Origin: JAIBJP01 sp035601195
Lineage (GTDB): Bacteria; Actinomycetota; Thermoleophilia; Gaiellales; Gaiellaceae
Direction: 5' to 3'
DNA length: 55,135 nt
NCBI GenBank assembly: GCA_035601195.1
Contig: DATNOU010000159.1
Location: forward strand, 1-55,135
The number at the start of each line of letters is the position of its first letter. Position 1 is the first letter of the stretch. Under the pieces are notes generated by a model. It worked only from the letters and a program-made list of their open reading frames with translations, ran no database searches and was not told the DNA's origin. Both the position numbers and the translations under genes were made by a program. This document shows, in pieces, positions 16,705 to 25,254 of this stretch.

Positions 16705-18428
16705 GGACTCGCAGGGACGGCCCCGTCGGCCATATCCCTGACCTCTGCCACGGCGTTCTCGACCTCGGGCGGGAGGGCCTCTAGTAGCGACGGAGGAGGC
16801 TCGGTGCCGCCGCTACCCGCACCTGAAGGTGGCGGGCCGCTCGTCGATCCGCTCTCTCCCGCACTCGTCGGCACCACCGCGGCCTGGACCGAAGCCACGC
16901 CCGCTGCGCGCTCGACGACCTCGCTCACCTTCGAAAAGGCCGCCGTTGTTCCGCGGCTGTTCCGAGCACGGACCTTCAGGCGGACTGTGGATCCGATGTC
17001 CAGCCGCGTCAGCCGATAGGTCTCCGACGTTGCGCCGAAGATCGTGGTGCAGCTCCGTCCCCCCGGATCGAAGCGCTGCCAGCGGTAGGCGAGGCTGCTC
17101 GCGCCCAGCCACCGACCCTTTCGAGCCTCGAGGGTCTCTCCGGAGCGGGCGGTTCCGACGATTCGCGGCCGCGCCGTGTTGAGAGGCGCCGTCAGGCCGA
17201 GCGCGGCCAGGGTATAGAGGGCATTGACGCGCCCGTATTCCACTCCGCCGATTCCGTGTCGCGCTGTCCTTCTGAGCGCCTGCTCCAGCGCTTCCTTGCC
17301 GATGCCCGGATCGAGCGAGAGCGCGAGCGCGGCGATCCCGGAGACGATGGGGGTCGCCGAAGAGGTCCCGCAGAAGTTCCCGTATCCACCCCCGCGAACG
17401 GGCGCAACGTTGCAGCCGGGCGCCGCAACCTGGACCCAATCCAGGCCGCGATTCGACCAGTCGTACAGGTTGTCGCTCGACGTGCTGGCGGCGACGCTGA
17501 GGGCGTCGGCGTAGGCCGCGGGATAGAACTTGGTCGACGAGCCGCTGTTGCCGGCCGCCGCCACAACGACGGCGCCCTGGCTCGCCGCGAAAACCACGGC
17601 GTCTTGGAGGGCTTGCGTGGTCCCTGCGCCGCCGAGGCTGAGATTGATGACCCGAGCTCCGTGGTTGACGGCCCAGACGATGCCGGCCGCGATTGTGGAC
17701 GTGGGTCCAGACCCGTTGCGGTCGAGCACCTTCACGGGCATCACGCTGCACTTCCAGCACATCCCCGCCTGGCCTTCGTGATTCTGCGTGCGCGCCGCGA
17801 TCACGCCTGCAACGGCCGTCCCGTGACCATGGTCGTCACGTGGGTCGGCGTCGTTGTTGACGAAATCGAAGCCCGGCACGAAGAGCTCTTGGAGATCGGG
17901 GTGGCCGTAATCGACCCCTGTGTCGACGACCGCCACGACGACGCTCGACGAGCCCCGTGTTGCGTCCCAAGCCCTTGGCGCGCGAACGCGCCTCGGACCC
18001 CACTGCTCTTGCCAGAGGGTGTCGTTGGGGATTGTGGCTGTGGCCTCGAGGACGACCTCCCGTTCGACGTATTCGATCGCGGGAGAATCCTCGAGGGAGT
18101 CGATCGCCTCTTCGACTTGGCCGGTCGGTACCTCGAGCACCTTGGTGTCGATCGCGCCGATCGACTGATCGACCGTCGCGCCCGCGTCCTCCACGGCGGT
18201 CTTGACCTCCGCCTTCGTCGCGTCGTCTTCGATCCCGACGACGAGCTGCCCCGGCGCATACTCAACCGCGGTCTCGTTCGTGACGAGGCTAATCGGGTCG
18301 GGTCCTGTCTCCGTAGATGGGTCGCTCGCCTCGTCGCCGAGGGCAAGAGCGGGCAGCCCGATTGCCAGGGCGGCGGTCGCGAGCAGAGCCGCGGGTACGC
18401 GGCGGCGTGGCGAGCTGAATAGTCGCAC
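16701..18428 (-). CDS. Secreted subtilisin-like serine protease (S8)
   Basis: A 575-residue exported protease. A signal peptide (PAALLATAALAIGLPALALG) is followed by an inhibitor-like propeptide (about 50-125, ending EYVEREVVLEA) and the S8 domain. The catalytic triad is visible: Asp in VAVVDTGVDYGHPD (about 169), His in DDHGHGTAVAGV (about 198) and Ser in GTSSATPIVSGIA (about 356), with the oxyanion Asn in VAAAGNSGSS. A C-terminal Ig-like region (about 415-510, RWQRFDPGGRSCTTIFGAT) and a Pro/Gly-rich tail follow. It probably degrades external protein. Its stop overlaps the MASE1 remnant. Confidence 0.93.
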   Translation of the reverse strand: MRLFSSPRRRVPAALLATAALAIGLPALALGDEASDPSTETGPDPISLVTNETAVEYAPGQLVVGIEDDATKAEVKTAVEDAGATVDQSIGAIDTKVLEVPTGQVEEAIDSLEDSPAIEYVEREVVLEATATIPNDTLWQEQWGPRRVRAPRAWDATRGSSSVVVAVVDTGVDYGHPDLQELFVPGFDFVNNDADPRDDHGHGTAVAGVIAARTQNHEGQAGMCWKCSVMPVKVLDRNGSGPTSTIAAGIVWAVNHGARVINLSLGGAGTTQALQDAVVFAASQGAVVVAAAGNSGSSTKFYPAAYADALSVAASTSSDNLYDWSNRGLDWVQVAAPGCNVAPVRGGGYGNFCGTSSATPIVSGIAALALSLDPGIGKEALEQALRRTARHGIGGVEYGRVNALYTLAALGLTAPLNTARPRIVGTARSGETLEARKGRWLGASSLAYRWQRFDPGGRSCTTIFGATSETYRLTRLDIGSTVRLKVRARNSRGTTAAFSKVSEVVERAAGVASVQAAVVPTSAGESGSTSGPPPSGAGSGGTEPPPSLLEALPPEVENAVAEVRDMADGAVPASP

Positions 18429-18666
18429 CAGAAAAAGGAGGTTCGAGCAGGCAAAGGTCTTGCGGTTGTCGGACGGGAATCCCTCGAAAGAGGGACGCCA
18501 GGAGTTTGGTCTAGCGTCGTAGCCGCGGGTGGCGCAGCTCCCGGCCTTCCGCCAAATCTGGCTTGAAATGGTCGTTTTGAGGCGTTACAGGGTTAGCAGG
18601 CCGGGTACAAGAAAATGACGCTCGCGCCCTTCCAACCTACAGCGAGCGACAAGGGGGTTTGCGCAC

Positions 18667-19065
18667 ATGGAAAGCACTACCAGGACAACCATGGATCCAT
18701 GGACCTACGGCAATGCCGAGACGCTTGGCGTCGACGCCACCCGGAATCTCGATCTGACCGGGTTCAGCGTCGAGGCCACGGACGGCGGTATCGGCAAGGT
18801 CGACGAGGCGACATACGAGACGTCGCGCAGCTACATCGTCGTCGATACCGGGCCGTGGATCTTTGGAAAGAAGGTCCTTCTGCCCGCCGGAGTCGTCCAG
18901 CGAGTCGACCTCGACTCGGAGACCGTCTTCGTCAACCGGACGAAGGACGAGATCAAGAATGCGCCCGAGTTCGACGAGATGAACTACCGCGACGATGCCC
19001 ACCGCTCGCAGGTGGGCGATTACTACTACGGCGGCACCAGCGACCGGACATCCGACGTCCGCTAG
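18667..19065 (+). CDS. PRC-barrel domain protein
   Basis: A 132-residue soluble protein. The PRC-barrel spans about 28-95: DLTGFSVEATDGGIGKVDEA, SRSYIVVDTGPWIFGKKVLL and AGVVQRVDLDSETVFVNRTK, with KDEIKNAPEF closing the fold. The C-terminal 40 residues are Tyr/Asp-rich and disordered. PRC-barrel proteins bind partners in photosynthesis, RNA processing or stress responses; in soil actinobacteria stand-alone forms are common and uncharacterised. ATG at 18667 follows a purine-rich GACAAGGGGG site. A hairpin terminator follows at 19091. Confidence 0.88.
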   Translation: MESTTRTTMDPWTYGNAETLGVDATRNLDLTGFSVEATDGGIGKVDEATYETSRSYIVVDTGPWIFGKKVLLPAGVVQRVDLDSETVFVNRTKDEIKNAPEFDEMNYRDDAHRSQVGDYYYGGTSDRTSDVR

Positions 19066-19090
19066 CGAGAGAGATCGTTGGAACGAGAAC

Positions 19091-19114
19091 GCGGCGGCCC
19101 ATTCGGGCCGCCGC
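19091..19114. terminator. Hairpin terminator after PRC-barrel gene
   Basis: A perfect 10-bp stem (GCGGCGGCCC / GGGCCGCCGC) around an ATTC loop, followed by TTCACT. Its position, 26 bases after the stop, fits intrinsic termination, although the T-run is weak. Confidence 0.65.
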
Positions 19115-19229
19115 TTCACTATGAAATGGTGTGGTCTTGCCCGGCACGTGACCACCTACTCGGCCTCGGCGCGGATGCCTGCCGAGATCCGGTCGCAGGT
19201 GAAACCATGCGATCGATCCCAGATCCGTC

Positions 19230-19757
19230 CTACGTGGCTGCTCGCAGGTAGGTGAGCACCGCGAGAACGCGGCGGTGGTCGTCGAGCGACTGCTGCGGTC
19301 CGAGCTTCCTGAAGATCTGCCGCACGTTCGCCTCGACCGTCTTGGGACTGAGGAACAGCGTCTGGCAGATGGCCCCGTTCGAGCGCCCTTCGGCCATGAG
19401 GCCGAGTACTTCGCGCTCGCGCTCGGTCAACTCGTCGAGCGGGCGGTGTTCTCGCGGCCGCTGCACGAGGCGCGAGACGATCGTCGGATCGATGACGCAC
19501 TCCCCTCGCCGATCCGCTTGAGAGCATCGGCGAGTACGGCGATGTCCGAGACTCGATCCTTGAGCAGGTAGCCGACGCGCTCTGGGGGCCTCCTCGAGCA
19601 GCCGCATCGACGTAGCGCGACTCGAGGTACTGGGAGAGCACGAGCACCCCGACGTTCGGATGGGCCCGGCGAATCTCCTGCGCGGCGCCAACCCCCTCGT
19701 CGGTGTGCTGCCCGCTATCCGTATGTCGCGTTCTGCCAGGAAGGCGACATCAGCCAA
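19230..19757 (-). pseudogene. NarL/FixJ-type response regulator, multiply frameshifted
   Basis: The last third is intact: VIDPTIVSRLVQRPREHRPL, ELTEREREVLGLMAEGRSN and LSPKTVEANVRQIFRKLGPQ, a LuxR-type helix-turn-helix closely like that of the regulator at 40564. Upstream, receiver fragments appear in successive frames: AAQEIRRAHPNVGVLVLSQY, then MRLLEEAPERVGYLLKDRVS, then IAVLADALKRIGEGE. At least three indels are needed to join them, and the phosphorylation-site region (DIR followed by HTDEGVG) is also broken. No kinase gene is adjacent. It is most likely a dead paralog. Confidence 0.8.
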
Positions 19758-19848
19758 CTGGAGGGAATCGTTGGATGCTGCGAGTGGCTGGCCGTCCGAC
19801 GAGTTCCCGCTGAGCGGTCACGTCTGCATTTTGGCTACGAGCTGACGT

Positions 19849-20847
19849 CTAGCCGCTGGGCCAGGTCGCGAGCGTCTCGAGCGGGTGTTGCCAGACCGCG
19901 TGGTAGACGGGCCCGACCGGGGAGAAGGTGCCGAGCCAAACCACGCCGTATGGCGACACTTTGAAGTACTCGTTCTCGCCCCAGAAGCCCGGGAATGCGG
20001 TCCACGCCGGGGATCCCGCTGTAATCGTGACGACCGACGTCACCTTGCTGCCGAATGCGCTCGGGCCGGAAAACTCGCCGGCGAACGCGTAGTCGACCGG
20101 CAGCGGCAGACCGTTCGCCTGCAGGATTGTGATCGCCTGGGCCGGGAGGCAGCGCGCATCGATCTGGTGCGTGCCTCCGGAGTAGTAGTTGGCGTGCGAG
20201 CCGTAGGCGACGCGCACGATCGGGTGCGTGCCATGCCAGCGGGGTACCTTCGCCCAGGCGCGGCGCTGACCGAGGCAGTGCTGGCTGTAGCCGGCATAGA
20301 GCGGCTCGTCGTCGTCGGAATCAAGGACGACGTTGACGACCTCCCAGTCCCCCTCGTGCGACTGCCAGATGAAGTCGCTCGGCGGGTACTGGTAGCTGTA
20401 GACGTTGTCGTAGTAGAAGTACCAGTACTGGACGACGACCCGGCCCGGCAGGTGGGCGACGCGGCCGTAGACGACACTCGGGGCGTTGTGCGCTTTCCAC
20501 GAGGATTCGTAGCAGGCGAGCCCGCCCAGGCTCGCGTTCGGGAAGCACGGCTGCTGGTTCAGGCGCCAGACACCTGTTCCCGGGCCAGGCAGGGACGTGG
20601 GGTTGGGGTCGGGATCTGTGACTGTCCACGTGCCGGTGGCGAGGTCGAGCCGCTCGAGCGTCGCGTCGGCGACGAAGGTGTCGACCGTCGTCGGGCGGAA
20701 ACTCTCGAGGGGGTCGAACCGGGTGACGGGCTGATACTTGGCGAGCAGCCTCGCGTCGCTCGCCGCCTGCGCCCGCCCGGCGACTCCGAGGACGACGGCA
20801 AGGATGAGCGTCGCGAGGACGAGAAGGCGGAAGGGGTGGACGCGCAT
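19849..20847 (-). CDS. Secreted Vps62-like (DUF946-type) protein
   Basis: A 332-residue exported protein with signal peptide FRLLVLATLILAVVLGVAGR ending AQA. The core carries VVVQYWYFYYDNVYSYQYPP, WQSHEGDWEVVNVVLDSDDD, RVAYGSHANYYSGGTH, the pattern (YW.F...GDWE...V..GSHA.Y) of the Vps62-related family. The molecular role of bacterial members is unknown; the conserved His, Asp and Tyr residues suggest metal or carbohydrate contact. ATG at 20847 is chosen because GGGAGG lies 9 bases upstream; TTG at 20856 is too close to that site. Confidence 0.8.
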   Translation of the reverse strand: MRVHPFRLLVLATLILAVVLGVAGRAQAASDARLLAKYQPVTRFDPLESFRPTTVDTFVADATLERLDLATGTWTVTDPDPNPTSLPGPGTGVWRLNQQPCFPNASLGGLACYESSWKAHNAPSVVYGRVAHLPGRVVVQYWYFYYDNVYSYQYPPSDFIWQSHEGDWEVVNVVLDSDDDEPLYAGYSQHCLGQRRAWAKVPRWHGTHPIVRVAYGSHANYYSGGTHQIDARCLPAQAITILQANGLPLPVDYAFAGEFSGPSAFGSKVTSVVTITAGSPAWTAFPGFWGENEYFKVSPYGVVWLGTFSPVGPVYHAVWQHPLETLATWPSG

Positions 20848-21154
20848 CTTGGTCAACCTCCCGGGGCGCTGACGATAGGAATGTAACGCTTGGCTCGATT
20901 CGTTACTAGGGCCTCTACGGCGAGGCGACCTGAAAGCCGACTCGGCCTCCCGTCACGCACGGGGCCCCGCGGTCGCTCACCCCGGCACCAGCACAAGGAC
21001 AAAGAGGTCCACCTTTTCGAGGTCTACGGCTCAAGGAGCCTCCGTCCGAGAAGAAGAGGACGGAACGGAAGCGAAGGTCCTGTTGTGGCCGTAACTGGGG
21101 CCAGCGGGATCACAGATTCCGTTCTCGGTCAGGCGGTCTGCCAGGAGGTGAGTC
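20848..21154. other. Interval of 307 bases without a gene
   Basis: Divergent interval between the Vps62-like gene and the small helix-extension protein. It must hold both promoters. No inverted repeat or convincing coding frame is seen. Confidence 0.4.
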
Positions 21155-21406
21155 ATGAGATCGTTACTGGGTGGTGGCGTCATCGGGATGGCGCTCGGCG
21201 GGATGGCGCTCGGCGTCATGCTGTTGCGCCGTCGCGGTACGTCGGGCCAGGTCGCTAGCCAAATCGCGCCTCCGCACGATCGACGCGAAGACCTTGAAGA
21301 CCTCGCCAAGGAGGAGCTCTACAAACGTGCCCGGCAGGCGAACGTCACCGGCCGCTCCAAGATGACCAAGGATGGCCTGATCAAGGCGCTTCGCGCAACG
21401 AGCTAG
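21155..21406 (+). CDS. Small membrane protein with SAP/Rho-N-like tail
   Basis: An 83-residue protein. Residues 5-25 (LLGGGVIGMALGGMALGVML) form one membrane helix; residues 45-82 (LAKEELYKRARQANVTGRSK and MTKDGLIKALR) match the short helix-extended-helix motif seen at the C terminus of actinobacterial Ku and in Rho N-terminal domains, which bind nucleic acid. CAGGAGGTGAG precedes the ATG. A membrane-anchored nucleic-acid-binding role is inferred only from the motif. Confidence 0.75.
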   Translation: MRSLLGGGVIGMALGGMALGVMLLRRRGTSGQVASQIAPPHDRREDLEDLAKEELYKRARQANVTGRSKMTKDGLIKALRATS

Positions 21407-21470
21407 CGGGGCTCAGGGATCCCTTCGTCTTGTAGAGGGGATCCCGGCTCGCAGCCGGGGCTTGGACGGT

Positions 21471-23252
21471 TTACGGGCTCGGGCTCACCACCATCGCACT
21501 CCCGCCGCCGCGGCGCACCGGCTCGGCCGCTGCGAGGAGTTGGCCGCCGCCGAGGAACTCGATGCCGGTCGCGGCGCCGATCTCGGGAGTCGTGCTGAAC
21601 ACGTGCCCACGCTCGCTCAGCGCAGTCGCCTCTGGCGTCGCGAGGAACGCCGGCTCCACCTGTGTCGTGGAGGTGTTGCGCTGGCTCAGCCGCGGGTCGG
21701 CGATCGCCTGGGGCAGCGTCAGACCGAGGTCAACTCGGTCGACGAGAATCTGCAAGACAGTCGTGATTATCGTGGAGCCGCCCGGCGATCCAACGGCGAG
21801 GAACGGGTCTCCGTCCCGCAAGACGATGGTTGGACTCATCGAGCTGCGCGGCCGCTTGCCGCCTTCGACCCGGTTCGGGTGCGTGAGTGAGTCGAAGTTG
21901 AAGTCGGTGAGCTCGTTGTTGACGAGGAAGCCGAAGCCGGGGACGACCATGCCGGCGCCGCCGGTGGACTCGATCGTGAACGTATAGGACACAACGTTTC
22001 CCCACCGGTCCGCCGTGGTGATGTGGGTCGTCGTCCTAGGCTGCGTGTCGGTGCTCGTGGCCGCAGCGGCCGCGCCCGGGCCACCGTTGAACGGGTAGGG
22101 ATCGCCGGGTGGGACGGGGCTCGTCGCCGCAGTACTTGTAATTAACTCGCGCCGCGTCCCAGCGAATCCGTCCGAGAGCAGCCCCCTCAGCGGGACGGCG
22201 AAGTAGTCCGGGTCGGCGAGGAACGAGTTGCGGTCGGCGAAGGAGAAGCGCGAGGCCTCGAGGTAGTAGTGGAGCGCCGCCTCGCGCGTCATCGTCGAGA
22301 GCGGATAGCCCTTGAGGATGTTCAGCGCCTCGCCGACAGTCGAACCGCCGCTCGAGGGCGGGCCCATGCTGTAGACGTCGAGCCCGCGGTAGCCAACGTG
22401 CGTCGGCGCGCGCTCGGGCGCCACGTACGCCTTTAGGTCGCGGATTGTCATCAGTCCCGCCCGCCACGTGTGGTTCGCCGTCTGGGAGACCGGCGGGTGC
22501 TGCACTGTCTCGACGAGCGCGTCAGCGACTGCCCCACGATAGAAGCCTTTCGGCCCGAGTTGCGCGATCCGCTCGTACGTGCGCGCGAGATCGGGGTTGC
22601 GGAAGACCGTGCCGACGTCGTGAGGAGTGCCGTCCGAGTCGAGGTACAAGGCTGCCGTCGAAGGGACGTCGTCGAAGTAGTCGACGTTCTGCTGCGTCTG
22701 GTCGAAGAAGGTCTGGTCGACGACGAAGCCGTTTCGGGCGACGCGGATCGCCGGCTGGAGCGCGTCAGCGACTGAGATCGTCCCGTACCGCAACAGCGCC
22801 TCGTCCCAGGTCTCCACGGTGCCGGGCACGCCCACGGAGAGGCCGCTGAAGCGCGCGTCGTTGAAAGGCAGCGGCCTAGCGTTCTCCCAGAACGAGTCGG
22901 GACGCATCGCCGCCGGCGCGCGCTCGCGCCCGTCGATCGTCGTCACCTTCCCGTCGCTCGCGCGGTAGACGACCATGAAGCCCCCGCCGCCGATCCCGGA
23001 CGAGAACGGCTCGGTGACGCCGAGGACGGCGGCGGCGGTCACCGCGGCGTCGACCGCGTTGCCACCGCCTCGCAACGTGTCGACGGCAGCCTGCGTCGCA
23101 AGCGTGTCAACGGTCGCCGCAGCGCCCCCGGTTCCCGTCGCGGTCGCCGGACCGTGCGGGCCCGCATCCGCCAGCGCACCGACCTGCGAGGCGAGCACCA
23201 CCACCCCGGCGACAAGCACGACGACGAGCGAACGGACCGGGCGGCGGCGCAT
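21471..23252 (-). CDS. ggt: Gamma-glutamyltransferase, secreted
   Basis: A 593-residue exported Ntn-hydrolase. A signal peptide (VRSLVVVLVAGVVVLASQVG) precedes the large subunit, which has GGGNAVDAAVTAAAVLGVTE and SSGIGGGGFMVVY, and the autocleavage site at TTTHITTADRWGNVVSYT (Thr near residue 406), where the small subunit begins. GGKRPRSSMSPTIVLRDG and VGSPGGSTIITTVLQ complete the gamma-glutamyl pocket. It hydrolyses glutathione and related gamma-glutamyl compounds outside the cell. ATG at 23252 has GGGAGGGA upstream; the longer frame to 23336 is rejected. Confidence 0.93.
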   Translation of the reverse strand: MRRRPVRSLVVVLVAGVVVLASQVGALADAGPHGPATATGTGGAAATVDTLATQAAVDTLRGGGNAVDAAVTAAAVLGVTEPFSSGIGGGGFMVVYRASDGKVTTIDGRERAPAAMRPDSFWENARPLPFNDARFSGLSVGVPGTVETWDEALLRYGTISVADALQPAIRVARNGFVVDQTFFDQTQQNVDYFDDVPSTAALYLDSDGTPHDVGTVFRNPDLARTYERIAQLGPKGFYRGAVADALVETVQHPPVSQTANHTWRAGLMTIRDLKAYVAPERAPTHVGYRGLDVYSMGPPSSGGSTVGEALNILKGYPLSTMTREAALHYYLEASRFSFADRNSFLADPDYFAVPLRGLLSDGFAGTRRELITSTAATSPVPPGDPYPFNGGPGAAAAATSTDTQPRTTTHITTADRWGNVVSYTFTIESTGGAGMVVPGFGFLVNNELTDFNFDSLTHPNRVEGGKRPRSSMSPTIVLRDGDPFLAVGSPGGSTIITTVLQILVDRVDLGLTLPQAIADPRLSQRNTSTTQVEPAFLATPEATALSERGHVFSTTPEIGAATGIEFLGGGQLLAAAEPVRRGGGSAMVVSPSP

Positions 23253-23380
23253 GGATTCCCTCCCTCGGTGTCGCCGGCAACCTACTCTGCTCGCGGCGGC
23301 ACAGCAAGGAGCGCCGGCGCGCGACCGAACCGCCAAGCCTTCCGACTAAAGATCCGCATCCGCGGGAAACTGTTGCTGGC

Positions 23381-23539
23381 ATGGACACTGCGGTTGTGAT
23401 CGTTCTCGTCCTCCTCGTCCTCCTCCCCGCCGTTCTTGTCATCGGCCTTTTTGTCTGGGCGGCGATTAAGGACGGGCAAGAGGACAAGGCGTTGCAGGCG
23501 CGGTTCGGCATTCGTCGCCGGACGAGGCTCGGGCGTTAG
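23381..23539 (+). CDS. Small single-helix membrane protein
   Basis: A 52-residue frame: a strongly hydrophobic helix (VVIVLVLLVLLPAVLVIGLF, residues 5-24) followed by a basic, soluble tail ending FGIRRRTRLGR. A weak GGGAA precedes the ATG. It is divergent from the gamma-glutamyltransferase gene. No family is recognised; the sharp helix-plus-basic-tail pattern is the only support. Confidence 0.45.
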   Translation: MDTAVVIVLVLLVLLPAVLVIGLFVWAAIKDGQEDKALQARFGIRRRTRLGR

Positions 23540-23773
23540 CCCGTCAGGCCTTGGCTGTCACTCGGTTGTCAGCGTCTTCTCAGCCCGGAAGGCTCGCGAG
23601 GTGAGTGAGACTGGCCGCTCGCGCCCGCGCTCGTGATCTCCGCCGGTGAGGGGCAGGCAGCACCACAATGTCGCCTTCTCGACAGAAAGCGACGTCGAGC
23701 CGGCCCCGGGCTACCCGCTCGCCGGCCTGCCTGCCGCGGACGCGGGCGTAGTTGGTCGCTGCGTAGAAGATTT

Positions 23774-23808
23774 CGGCTGCGCCAGCCCTCGAGAGGGTGG
23801 CGCAGCCG
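23774..23808. terminator. Long hairpin after secreted-protein gene
   Basis: CGGCTGCGCCA pairs with TGGCGCAGCCG, and CCCTC with GAGGG closes the top. It lies 15 bases beyond the stop of the minus-strand gene at 23823. On the plus side it is followed by a pyrimidine run (TCTCTCTTCTC). Confidence 0.6.
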
Positions 23809-23822
23809 TCTCTCTTCTCGCG

Positions 23823-24287
23823 CTATTCCTCTTCGGGCAGCTCGCAGGTTCCGAAGTTCAAGTCGACGACGTTGCCGTTCGGGCTTATGTGGAAGACCGC
23901 ACGAACCGTGCCGACGACTCCTCCCCCCGAACTGACGATGGTGAAGAAGTCCGTGTCGGTGAACTGGAACGTGCCCTGCTGGGCGTTGAAGGTGCCGCCG
24001 ATCCACTCTGCGCCCTTGATCGAGTAGACGTTCCCGTCCGCATCCTCGAGGACGACGCCCTGCGGGACGATGGTTACGGTGAAGTTCTCGTTTCCGGACG
24101 CACTCGCGCCTTCGTGAGTCCAGACTGCGAGGACTCCGGACGTGACCGTATAGACCGTGCTCCCGCAGACGATCTCGTCGCCTGTCACGTCTTCAGTGTT
24201 GTGATGGGCCGGCTGGTTCGCGCTCGCGGGCGAAACCACCGCGGCAGCAGCAAGCACGAGCGCGAAAAGCGAAAGCAACTTCCTCAT
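23823..24287 (-). CDS. Small secreted protein of unknown function
   Basis: A 154-residue product with a clear signal peptide (RKLLSLFALVLAAAAVVSPA, cleavage after ASA). The mature part is beta-rich and acidic, with two cysteines (EIVCGSTVYTV and FGTCELPEEE) that could form a disulfide. It shares layout with the protein at 36229 (leader, about 105-residue beta-rich body, two cysteines) but little sequence. ATG at 24287 has GGGAGG 6 bases upstream; TTG at 24290 is too close. No function is assigned. Confidence 0.78.
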   Translation of the reverse strand: MRKLLSLFALVLAAAAVVSPASANQPAHHNTEDVTGDEIVCGSTVYTVTSGVLAVWTHEGASASGNENFTVTIVPQGVVLEDADGNVYSIKGAEWIGGTFNAQQGTFQFTDTDFFTIVSSGGGVVGTVRAVFHISPNGNVVDLNFGTCELPEEE

Positions 24288-24512
24288 CAAGAACCTCCCT
24301 TTCCCGATTGCCCCGGGCTCAGATAAGAGCAGGTTCGTCGGGAGACTTCAACGCCTGCCCGCCCGACTGCGGAGGGATGCCTTCGCTGTCGTCTTCTCAG
24401 AGCACGACCTTCCAGGAGCCCTCCGCGATTCTGCCCATCCCGTACCGGCCGCAACTTGAGCAAATTTGACCACGAGGGAGCTCACCGTCGTTTGCTTGTC
24501 GATGTGGAAACC

Positions 24513-24538
24513 AAAAGCCAGCATTTGCAGGCCTCTTT
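24513..24538 (-). terminator. Hairpin downstream of tRNA fragment copy 1
   Basis: Read on the minus strand, GCC-T-GC-AAAT-GC-T-GGC forms a short interrupted stem followed by TTTT. It matches, in position and sequence, the hairpins beyond tRNA fragment copies 4 and 5. Confidence 0.5.
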
Positions 24539-24542
24539 GAGG

Positions 24543-24592
24543 TGGAGCTAGCCGGACTCGAACCCGGCGACCTCCTGGGTGCGATCCAGCCA
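24543..24592 (-). repeat. tRNA-Ala(CGC) 3'-fragment, copy 1
   Basis: On the minus strand it reads from the anticodon loop (ATCGCAC, anticodon CGC) through CCAGGAGGTC, the T-arm and TAGCTCCA. The 5' half of a tRNA is absent. The T-arm has one extra G compared with copies 3 and 4, which would break the 7-base loop, so it could not be a working tRNA. Confidence 0.75.
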
Positions 24593-24665
24593 CTCCCCGC
24601 GCCAGAAACGGTTTGGCTTGATGTGAAACTCGCCTATGCTCTTTCCCCGTAACAGGAGGCGCGGC

Positions 24666-25106
24666 ATGTCAGCGGAGGAAAACAAGGCTCTCATACGCCG
24701 CTTCTACGAGGAGGTCTGGGATCGAGGCAATACCGACTTCGTGTTTGACGTCTTCGCCGAGGACTATGTGCGCCACGATTTTCGGCCGACCGACGCGCTG
24801 CCGGGGCCAGCGGGTCAGAAGAAGATCGCAGATGACTTTCGCGCCGCCTTCCCTGACCTTGAGGTCACGGTCGATTTGATCATCGGTGAGAAGGACTTTG
24901 TCGTTGGTCGCTGGACGGCGATCGGGACCCACCTGGGATCATGGGGTGGGCTCGAAGCGAGCGGGCGGCGAGTGAGCTTCTCGGCCGCCAACATCTTTCG
25001 CTTCGAGCACGGGAAGGTCGCGGAGATTTGGAATCACCGGGACGACCTCGGCCTTCGAGAGCAGATCGGCGCGGCGATCTACGCGGGTGCAGCCCCCGGG
25101 GACTGA
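24666..25106 (+). CDS. SnoaL-like / ester cyclase-family protein
   Basis: A 146-residue NTF2-fold protein: ENKALIRRFYEEVWDRGNTD, FAEDYVRHDF, GPAGQKKIADDFRAAFPDLE, VVGRWTAIGTHLGSWGGLEA and NIFRFEHGKVAEIWNHRDDL, the standard SnoaL order. These small cytoplasmic proteins cyclise or hydrolyse polyketide-like or other small substrates, and many are uncharacterised. ATG at 24666 has AGGAGG upstream. It starts about 70 bases beyond tRNA fragment copy 1. Confidence 0.9.
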   Translation: MSAEENKALIRRFYEEVWDRGNTDFVFDVFAEDYVRHDFRPTDALPGPAGQKKIADDFRAAFPDLEVTVDLIIGEKDFVVGRWTAIGTHLGSWGGLEASGRRVSFSAANIFRFEHGKVAEIWNHRDDLGLREQIGAAIYAGAAPGD

Positions 25107-25254
25107 ACGCAACACATTTCCGCAGTGGCTCGGGTCAGGAAGTGGCGACGCGAGCGAGGAGCGTGACGATGGACGGATGAGCCTGTCGGCGTAGTCGTGA
25201 GGAGTCCAGCCGCAGCCGCTCGACGAGGCGGAGGTAGACTCGTACACTCGGCCC

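Noticed and set aside
21415..21465. Two GGATCCC copies after the small membrane protein as a terminator
   Set aside because: They are not arranged as a stable hairpin with a T-run.
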